Positions 57,055 through 64,000 of a DNA stretch of 64,000 bases are shown here, in pieces. The translations under genes were made by a program, and so were the position numbers. The stretch is from contig BSBM01002103.1 of NCBI GenBank assembly GCA_027924585.1, positions 248,001 to 312,000 of the forward strand, given 5' to 3'. The notes under the pieces are model-generated. The model was not told where the DNA came from. It did no database searches and was given only the letters and a program-made list of their open reading frames with translations. Position 1 is the stretch's first letter; each line of letters starts with the position of its first letter. The DNA is from Larix kaempferi. Its lineage: Eukaryota > Streptophyta > Pinopsida > Pinales > Pinaceae.

Positions 57055-58005
57055 ATGGCTCCACGCACTAAGCTTGAAGACAAGCTAGAAGGTATAGAGA
57101 ATTTCCGGGCATGGAAATACAGAATTGGTTTCATTCTTGAAGAGAATGATCTTGCTCATTATATCAAGGATGAAGTTGCAGAACCTGAAGGAGATGAAGC
57201 CAAAGAAAAGCATAGGAAGGATTTGATTAGGGCAAAGAGAATCATAGCTGATTCTATTAAAGACCACTTGATTCCCCAAGTGGCTTCCAAGAAGACTCCA
57301 AAGGAAATGTATGATGCCCTGGGAAGAATGTATGAAGGAAAGAAAATCAATAGGAAGATGAACCTAAGAACTCAGTTGAAGAGTACCAAGATGCACAAGG
57401 GAGAATCCATTCAAGACTACTTCTCAAGGGTCTCCCAAATCAAGGAGCAACTAGATGCCATTGGTGATACTCTTGATGAAGATGAACTTGTGATGACTGC
57501 TCTAAATGGTCTCACTAGACCTTGGGAGTCATTTATACAAACTATGTGTGCTAGAAAAGAAAGTATGAAATTTGATGTAGTTTGGGAGGGCTGTGTTCAA
57601 GAAGAAGCTAGGGTAGCCAACAGAGAATCCCTTCTCAAAGAATATGACCAAGCCTTGGCCACACACACTAAGAGAAGGAAGAATCATTCTCACTTCAAGA
57701 AGGTCAATCACAAGGAACCTCATTCTCCTCAAAAATTTCAGAAGAAAGGAAAAGGAAAGTTCTCTTCTTTCCAATGTTTCCATTGTCATAAGGAATGACA
57801 CATTGCTAGATTGTGTCCTTCAAAGAAGAAGAAAAATATTTACTATAAAAGACATCAAGCACATCTTGCAGAAGATGATAGTGAAGAAGAAGAAGAAGAG
57901 GAAGTAAGGCCTCACAGAAAAAGATCCAAAAGAGATGAAGAAGAAGAAGGAAGGCCCCTCCCTAGGAAAAGATCTGGAAGGAATGAAGAAGAAGATGCAG
58001 AATAA
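57055..58005 (+). pseudogene. Copia-D gag
   Basis: Starts MAPRTKLEDKLEGIENFRAW after a 305-bp leader. The capsid (UBN2) region includes IGFILEENDLAHYIKDE, KTPKEMYDALGRMYEGKKIN, IQDYFSRVSQIKEQLDAIGD and MTALNGLTRPWESFI. A CX2C knuckle begins (CFHCHKE) and is cut by TGA at 57796-57798 exactly inside the zinc knuckle; the His and last Cys follow in frame (HIARLC). An acidic/basic tail with EEEEEEE and KRSKRDEEEEGRPLPRKRSG runs to TAA at 58003. Full family length. Confidence 0.93.
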
Positions 58006-59637
58006 TATGTTCTATTTTTTGCACTCTCTGGATCTGTGTCTCCTGGAGAAGATACATGGCTCATTGATAGTGGTGCTTCAAAGCACATGACAGGCCAATA
58101 GAAAACTCTCTCAAGACTTGAAGAAAAGTCTTCTCTACAAAAGGTATCTCTAGGTGATGATTATCAATATCCCATCAAGGAAATTGGTGAAGCAAGTTAC
58201 AAGCTTAATTCTGGAACACCTTTGAAAATGAAGGAAATTTTATATGTGCCAGGTTTGAAGAAGAACCTACTTTCTATATCAACACTAGATAAGAAAGGAT
58301 TTAGAATTGCATTTATTGATGGACAAGTGCTCATGTGGCCCAAAGGAAAGTCAATTGATGATGCAATTGTTATTGGTGAAGAAGAAGGAGGTCTTTACAA
58401 ACTCAAGGGTCACCCAGAAGCTGCCCTTGTCCATGAAACCACTAGCCCCAGTGAACTATGGCATAGAAGGCTTGCTCACATTAATTACAAGGCCCTACCT
58501 TATGTGAGCAAGGTGGTCATAGGTTTACGAGACTTAAAGATTGATCATAATGGCTCCTGCAAAGGATGTGAAAAGGGGAAGAATGTCAAGAACCCCTTTC
58601 CAAAGAGTGAAACAAAGACTAAGAACATTTTGGAGTTAATTCACTCAGATGTATGTGGACCAATGCCCACCACATCCCTAAGTGGGTTTGAATACTATCT
58701 CACATTCATTGATGACTATTCAAGGAAGACTTGGATATACTTTCTAAAAGGAAAGAATGAATTCTTTGGAAAATTCAAAGAATTCAAGGCCTTAAGAGAA
58801 AATCTCTCAGAAAAGAAAATCAAGATTCTCAGAACAAATAATCGTGGAGAATATACTTCAAAGGACTTTGAATAATTTTGTAAGGACGCTGGAATCAAGA
58901 GGGAATTAACCACTCCCTACAATCCCCAACAAAATGGGGTTGCTGAAAGAAAGAATAGAACTATCATGGAAGCTGTAAAGACTATGATACATGACCAAGA
59001 TCTACCCATGTATCTATGGGCTGAAGCAGCTAGGACAACAGTCTATGTACAAAATAGACTATCCCATAGTGCTCTTGAATTCAAGACTCCAGAAGAAGTG
59101 TTCACAGGAAAGAAGCCTGAGGTAAGTCATCTCAAAATATTTGGATGTCCTGTGTACATTCACATTCCAAAAGAAAAGAGAACCAAGTTGGATCCTTCTG
59201 GTAAGAAGGGAATATTTGTTGGATATTGTGAATCATCCAAAGCATTCAGAATTTACATACCTGGTTTTCATCATATGGAAATAAGTAGAGATGTAACATT
59301 TGATGAAGAAGCAGCTCTCAAGAAATCTAGGAAGTGCCAACTTGAAGAAGTCTATGAAGAAGAGACACCTCCTAGAATCACAGAAGCTGTACCCATCCCT
59401 AAAGATGATGCGCCAGAGGATCATGACATGTTAAAACCACAAGAACCCCCAATTACAAATTTATCTAGAAAAAGAAGGCCAGCATGGGCTAGAGACATTA
59501 TTCAAGGAGCTGAAAAATATGGAGCTCCTGAAGGCTCCACTAGAGAAAGAAAGATACCAAAGCTAGTATCAAACTATGTGGCCTTGATGTGTGATCTTGT
59601 GGATCAACAACCTACTAGCTATGAAGAGGCAACTTAG
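58006..59637 (+). pseudogene. Copia-D protease and integrase
   Basis: The protease active site DTWLIDSGASKHMTGQ (DSGAS 58066-58080) is intact but followed by TAG (58099). Integrase follows: LWHRRLAHINY and CKGCEKGK (zinc-binding HHCC), HSDVCGPMP, TFIDDYSRKTWIYFLKGKNE, then LRTNNRGEY, where the second catalytic Asp is Asn. A TAA at 58873 precedes NPQQNGVAERKNRT with its catalytic Glu. The C-terminal GKKGIFVGYCESSKAFRIY domain follows. Ends at TAG 59635. Confidence 0.92.
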
Positions 59638-61152
59638 AAGAAAGAGTGGGTAGAAGCAATGATAGAAGAATACTAGTAAATAATGAAAAATGATGTTTGG
59701 GATATAGTTCCCAAACCAAAAGATAAAAGTGTGGTTTCTTCCAAAAGGATATTCAAGATAAAACATGCTGCAGATGGTAGCATTGAAAAATATAAAGCAA
59801 GATTTGTATCCAGAGGATTCTCTCAAAAAGATGGAATTGACTATGAAGAAACATTTGCACCAGTTGCTAGGTACACTTCAATTAGAACTATCATGGCACT
59901 TGCATCCATGATGAAATAGAAATTACACCAGATGGATGTCAAGACAGCCTTCCTGAATGGTGTAATTGAAGAAGAAGTGTACATAGAACAACCACAAGGA
60001 TTTGAGGTTAAAAATAGAAGAACTCATGTATGCAAACTAAAAAAGGCTTTGTATGGATTAAAGCAAGCTCCCAGAGCTTGGTACGGAAGGATTGACAGTT
60101 TCTTAAGAAGCATGGGCTTTACCAAAAGCAAAGCTAATCCAAATATTTACCTCAAAGTCATGGATGATGAACCTGTTATATTACTGTTATATGTAGATGA
60201 TCTATTTCTAACAGGAAATGAGAATCAAATTATCGAATGCAAGAAGAATCTTTCTTCATAATTTGGGATGAAGGATCTCGGATTAATGCACTACTTCTTA
60301 GGTATAGAAGTATGGAAAGAACCAAAATGAATCTTTCTAAATCAAGGTAAGTATGCTGTGGAGATTCTGAAAAGATTCGATATGTTGGAGTGTAAAGACA
60401 TGGCCACTCCCATGGACTCCAACTTGAATTTATTAGTTAATGACTCATCAGAATTAGTGGATATAACTCTATATAGACAAATCATTGGGTCATTGATGTA
60501 TTTAACAAATACCAGACCAGATATATGCTTTGTTGTAAATACCCTTAGTCAGTATCTAGTAGAGCCTAGAAAGGTTCACTTAATAGCTGCAAAGCATGTA
60601 ATGAGGTATCTAAAGGGTACATTAGATTTTGGTTTATATTATCTTGGAAATCATGAACTCAGATTACATGGTTACTCAGATTCTGATTGGGCAGGAAGTG
60701 TCTCAGACAGAAAGAGTACATCAGGTGGATGCTATGGTCTTGGATCTGCCATGATCTCATGGTTCAGCAAGAAACAATCTAGTGTGGCTCTCAGTACTGC
60801 TGAAGCAAAATATATAGCTTCCTGCTCTGATAGTTGTGAAGCAGTGTGGCTTCAAAAGCTATTATCTGGAGTGTTTGACTTAGAATTGGATCCCACTGTG
60901 ATCATGTGTGACAATCAAAGCTGTATCAGGATGACAGAAAATCCAGTGTTCCATGATAAGTCAAAACACATAGAGATTCGATATTTCTACATACGATATA
61001 TGGTGCAAAGAGGAGCTACTAAACTCGAGTATGTGAGTACCGAGGAACAAATTGCTGATATATTGACCAAACCTCTGTCTCGAGTGAAATATGAATATTT
61101 TCGAGACAAGCTTGGTGTAGTTCAAAAGGACCCTCCTCGGAAGGGGGAGTGA
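59638..61152 (+). pseudogene. Copia-D reverse transcriptase-RNase H
   Basis: Same frame throughout. Adjacent stops TAG and TAA (59674-59679) precede IMKNDVWDIVPKPKDKSVV, then GFSQKDGIDYEETFAPVARY, TAG at 59917, QMDVKTAFLNGVIEEEVYIE, YGLKQAPRAWYGRIDSF, LLYVDDLFLTG, TAA 60259, TGA 60328, then IGSLMYLTNTRPDICF. RNase H motifs: SDSDWAGSVSDRKST, SSVALSTAEAKYIAS (AKY where AEY is usual), CDNQSCIRMTENP, KHIEIRYFYIRYM. Natural stop at 61150. Closest to RT-RH of A and B. Confidence 0.94.
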
Positions 61153-61287
61153 TATAATCACTGATGATGAGATTGCCCTCATCGACAGCAAGGTCGATGA
61201 TAAGGATACCTGTTTATTAAACCTAGATATTTATATATGCTTAGATTTAGGACTCTTATACTTAGAATACTTATATTACTTGTTTCT
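61153..61287 (+). other. Start of Copia-D 3' noncoding region
   Basis: AT-rich, no coding. Leads into the first tandem array. Confidence 0.6.
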
Positions 61288-61690
61288 TGATGTATTGATG
61301 AGAATACATGTTTTTATATTCTGATGTATTGATGAGGATACATGTTTTTATATTGATGTATTAATGAGAATACATGTTTTTATATTCTGATGTATTGATG
61401 AGGATACATGTTTTTATATTCTGATGTATTGATGAGAATAGTTTTTATATTATGATGTATTGATGAGAATACATGTTTTTATATTCTGATGTATTGATGA
61501 GAATACATGTTTTTATATTCTGAATGTATTGATGAGGATACTTGTTTTTATATTGATGTAATGATGAGGATACATTTTGATGTATTGATGAGGATACATG
61601 GTTTGATGATATGTAGACATGTATTGATGAGGATACTTGTATGTACTTGTACTAGTGATGTACTAACGGTATCTGTATTGATGAGGATAC
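61288..61690 (+). repeat. 34-bp tandem array (Copia-D tail)
   Basis: The unit TGATGTATTGATGAGAATAC followed by ATGTTTTTATATTC repeats at 61288, 61322, 61354, 61388, 61422, 61453, 61487 and 61521, with spacings of 31-34 bp, then decays into shorter GTATTGATGAGGATAC words to about 61690. The open frame across it is a repeat artefact. Confidence 0.9.
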
Positions 61691-62120
61691 AGGTGGGGAT
61701 TGTATCGTCCCCAGACTTCGGTCCCTTGAATTGATCCGTAGATGTATGGTCTCCGAGAATAAAGTCCTTAGTGGATAGGTGGGGATTGTATCGTCCCTAG
61801 ACTTCGGTCCCTTGAATTGATCCGTAGACGTATGGGCTCCAAGAATAAATTCCTTAGTGGACAGGTGGGGATTGTATCGTTCCCGGACTTCGGTCCCTTG
61901 AATTGATCCGTAGACGTATGGTCTCCGAGAATAAATTCCTTAGTGGACAGGTGGGGATTGTATCGTCCTCGGACTTCGGTCCCTTGAATTGATCCGTAGA
62001 CATATGGTCTCCGAGAATGAAGTCCTTAGTGGACAGGTGGGGATTGTATCATCCCCGAACTTCGGTCCCTTGAATTGATCCGTAGACGTATGGTCTCCGA
62101 GAATGAAGTCCTTAGTGGAC
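61691..62120 (+). repeat. 86-bp tandem array (Copia-D tail)
   Basis: Five copies in perfect 86-bp register, starting at 61691, 61777, 61863, 61949 and 62035. Each holds GGTGGGGATTGTATCGTCC, CTTCGGTCCCTTGAATTGAT and TCCTTAGTGGA. Copies differ by only a few bases. Confidence 0.95.
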
Positions 62121-62625
62121 ATGTGGGATTAATCATCCTTAGACCGTAAATCCCGTAATTCCAAAAGGAAGGATTGTCTTAAAAGAGATTGAGTGGGATT
62201 AATCATCCTTAGACCGTAAATCCCGTAATTCCAAAAGGAAGGATTGTCTTAAAAGAGATTGAGTGGGATTAATCATCCTTAGACCGTAAATCCCGTAATT
62301 CCGAAAGGAAGGATTGTCTTAAAACAGATTGAGTGGGATTAATCATCCTTAGACCGTAAATCCCGTAATTCCGAAAGGAAGGATTGTCTTAAAAGAGATT
62401 GAGTGGGATTAATCATCCTTAGACCGTAAATCCCGTAATTCCGAAAGGAAGGATTGTCTTAAAAGAGATTGAGTGGGATTAATCATCCTTAGACCGTAAA
62501 TCCTGTAATTCCGAAAGGAAGGATTGTCTTAAAAGAGATTAAGTTGGATTAATCATCCTTAGACCGTAAATCCTGTAATTTCGAAAGGAAGGATAGTCTT
62601 AAACATGATTGTGATGGATCCCGTA
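62121..62625 (+). repeat. 70-bp tandem array (Copia-D tail)
   Basis: Seven copies in 70-bp register starting at 62121, 62191, 62261, 62331, 62401, 62471 and 62541, and a truncated eighth at 62611. Each holds GGATTAATCATCCTTAGACC and GGAAGGATTGTCTT. It begins exactly where the 86-bp array ends, and its head resembles the 86-bp head. Confidence 0.95.
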
Positions 62626-63002
62626 ATTCCGAAAGGAAGGATCACTAGAGTTGATAGGATTGTATTGTCCTTGGACCTCGGTTCAAAATATACGTGATTT
62701 GGATTGTATCATCCATGGATCTATGTCCTAAAGAGATCGGGATTGAGCATCCTGTATGATGATCATGTGATGACGATGCTGATGATCGTGTGATGACGAT
62801 ACTGATGATTGTGTGATGACGATGTTGATGATCGTGTGATGATGATGATGATGATGATTGATGTTCTAGTAACTGGTTAAGTTACTGATGATGATGTATT
62901 GAAGAAAGCTTCTGATGATTTACAGATGTATCATGTATGATGTAGTCGATGACTCCTTGCTTCTGTAGATGTTGTTATAGTATCCTTCTCGTTGAGGGAG
63001 AG
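62626..63002 (+). repeat. Degenerate repeats, GATGAT-rich array and polypurine end
   Basis: Loose derivatives of the GGATTGTATCGTCC word (about 62655-62750) are followed by four 24-bp-type units with GATGATCGTGTGATGACGAT between 62757 and 62860. The region ends in a purine run, GAGGGAGAG, before the LTR. Confidence 0.75.
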
Positions 63003-63503
63003 TGTTGAATATTGTAACTTCTAAGAATATTATATTTGTAATTTATTATTCTGGAGATGTTTCATCGCTCCGAGGTGATTCCATTATGTATCCGGAGATG
63101 TTTATTCCTCCGATGAATTGTGGTAACCAGGGTTATTAGACCCACCATGTGGGGGTCGGCCCTGATTTTATTATTTAGGGGTTATTAGACTTCACTAGGA
63201 GAGGTTGGCCCCATTAGGGATTTTGGTCAGTCGGGAATCAGTATAAGTAGAGGAGGAGAGCTCCTCATATGATACACTTGCTCAACTCAGAAAGTAGCGC
63301 ACTTGTGTTTGAGAGGTCTGCATAGGAGGTAGAGAAGGAGGTCAAGTCTTGGAGCACATCTTGTATTTTGGTTGATCATCTTATTGAGAAAAGATTTGCT
63401 GGGTTTTCTACCCCATGAGGGTTTCCCAGGGTAATATCTTTGTCTATCTTGTGATTATGTTTCTTTTAGTGATCTTGCTAGTCAAATTAGTTTAAACTTA
63501 ACA
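63003..63503 (+). repeat. Copia-D 3' LTR
   Basis: 501 bp, TGTTGAATAT to ACTTAACA, same length as the 5' LTR. Followed by CACAC. Confidence 0.95.
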
Positions 63504-63508
63504 CACAC

Positions 63509-64000
63509 TATAATTTATTTGCTTATTATCTATTGAACTCAACTTGATTGAGTAAACTTTATTACGCCGTCATGGACCTGAGTATATGATGTTACTATGT
63601 TTTATAATGTCACTATGATTATGATGTTACTATGTTTATGCGGTTACGATGTCATGATTATCATAGGATTTCTTTATGTACGATTACAATATATGTTTAT
63701 ATGATTTCATTAAGAAGATGTGAAATATATGATGTGGTACATGGATACGATATTATGATGTGAATTATTGAAGTATTATATGTCATGTGCATCTTTGATG
63801 AACTAAAACTATTACATGAAATAAAATGATGTTGATAATATGGCTCAATTGGTGATCGATGGGAAATGCTTTCTATAAAATGTGTATTTTGTGAAATACT
63901 AACCTACATGACAAAAGGGCTAGGGGATAGCTAGTTACTTGATCTGATACATGGGATAATAACTTGTTCATACGATGGTAGGAAGCCTGCTAGGAGAGGC
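63509..64000. other. Right flank, unassigned
   Basis: Continuation of the site into which Copia-D inserted. AT-rich with loose repeats of TATGATGTTACTATGTTTAT type near 63580-63650. No coding or known element recognised. Confidence 0.4.

Larger units (their letters stand above)
56237..63503 (+). mobile_element. Copia-D, structurally complete Ty1/Copia element
   Basis: 7.27 kb with two 501-bp LTRs (about 19 mismatches and no indel by my hand count, near 96% identity), a perfect primer site, gag, protease, integrase, RT, RNase H, a 1.85-kb repeat-rich 3' region and CACAC duplications. All coding is in one frame with ten premature stops and no frameshift. It is the best-preserved element in the window and shows which genes its relatives A and B have lost. 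Confidence 0.96.

Noticed and set aside
61507-61734. 75-codon Cys- and Met-rich ORF
   Set aside because: A translation of the 34-bp tandem array.
61691-62625. Regular repeats that could be taken for a CRISPR array
   Set aside because: Copies are directly abutting 86- and 70-bp tandem units with no variable spacers, in a plant retrotransposon.
1-64000. Search for an undescribed multi-gene system
   Set aside because: No set of neighbouring host genes exists in the window; the only coherent coding units are retroelement proteins and one small plant gene. The novelty lies in element architecture.

Overview
The window is plant nuclear DNA made almost entirely of nested, decayed retrotransposons, with one convincing host gene. 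The evidence for a seed plant is the set of Ty1/Copia, Ty3/Gypsy and plant-type LINE proteins, LTRs primed by a plant initiator-Met tRNA site (TGGTATCAGAGC), and a plant-specific small stress-type protein. The layered insertions, the old diverged copies and the very low gene density fit a large gymnosperm (conifer-like) genome. That is inference; the species cannot be read from the sequence. There is no bacterial, viral-replicon or CRISPR content.

Layout. 1-14450: an old minus-strand LTR element, split by Copia-A (1051-13622, target duplication TTTCA). Copia-A is itself split by a close relative, Copia-B (6391-12706, target duplication ACATA). Both carry only reverse transcriptase-RNase H (RT-RH) plus a short gag stub. 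14451-22030: an LTR-like repeat, a minus-strand retroposon with an 18-bp target duplication, a faint LTR/primer site with acidic ORFs, and a LINE 3' end with poly(A). 22031-25000: the least repeat-like stretch, with the host gene on the minus strand (24325-24777) and its promoter. 25000-31400: a small inverted-repeat unit, an RTE-like LINE fragment, and an L1-type ORF1 broken by a minus-strand LINE with a 14-bp target duplication. 31776-46050: an old gag-only LTR element whose gag-like ORF is cut by a 10.2-kb minus-strand LARD-type element (33764-43990, target duplication TCGAG) with 3-kb LTRs and no pol. 46051-55698: a truncated Ty3/Gypsy element whose gag is cut by Copia-C (47988-54101, target duplication AAAGG). 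55699-56236: a LINE endonuclease fragment on the minus strand. 56237-63503: Copia-D (target duplication CACAC), complete from LTR to LTR.

How the parts relate. Copia-A, -B and -D are one kindred: related LTRs, the same primer site, similar RT-RH, and tandem arrays in the 3' noncoding region. A and B are natural deletion derivatives sharing one altered interior, so they look like a non-autonomous subfamily that moved in trans. A and D are broken only by in-frame stop codons, C by stops plus one early gag frameshift, and B also by a 14-bp duplication. No element in the window looks able to move by its own proteins. The most unusual items are the gag-/protease-/integrase-less Copia pair, the hairpin-forming repeat array inside the LARD LTRs, and the three successive tandem arrays in the Copia-D tail.
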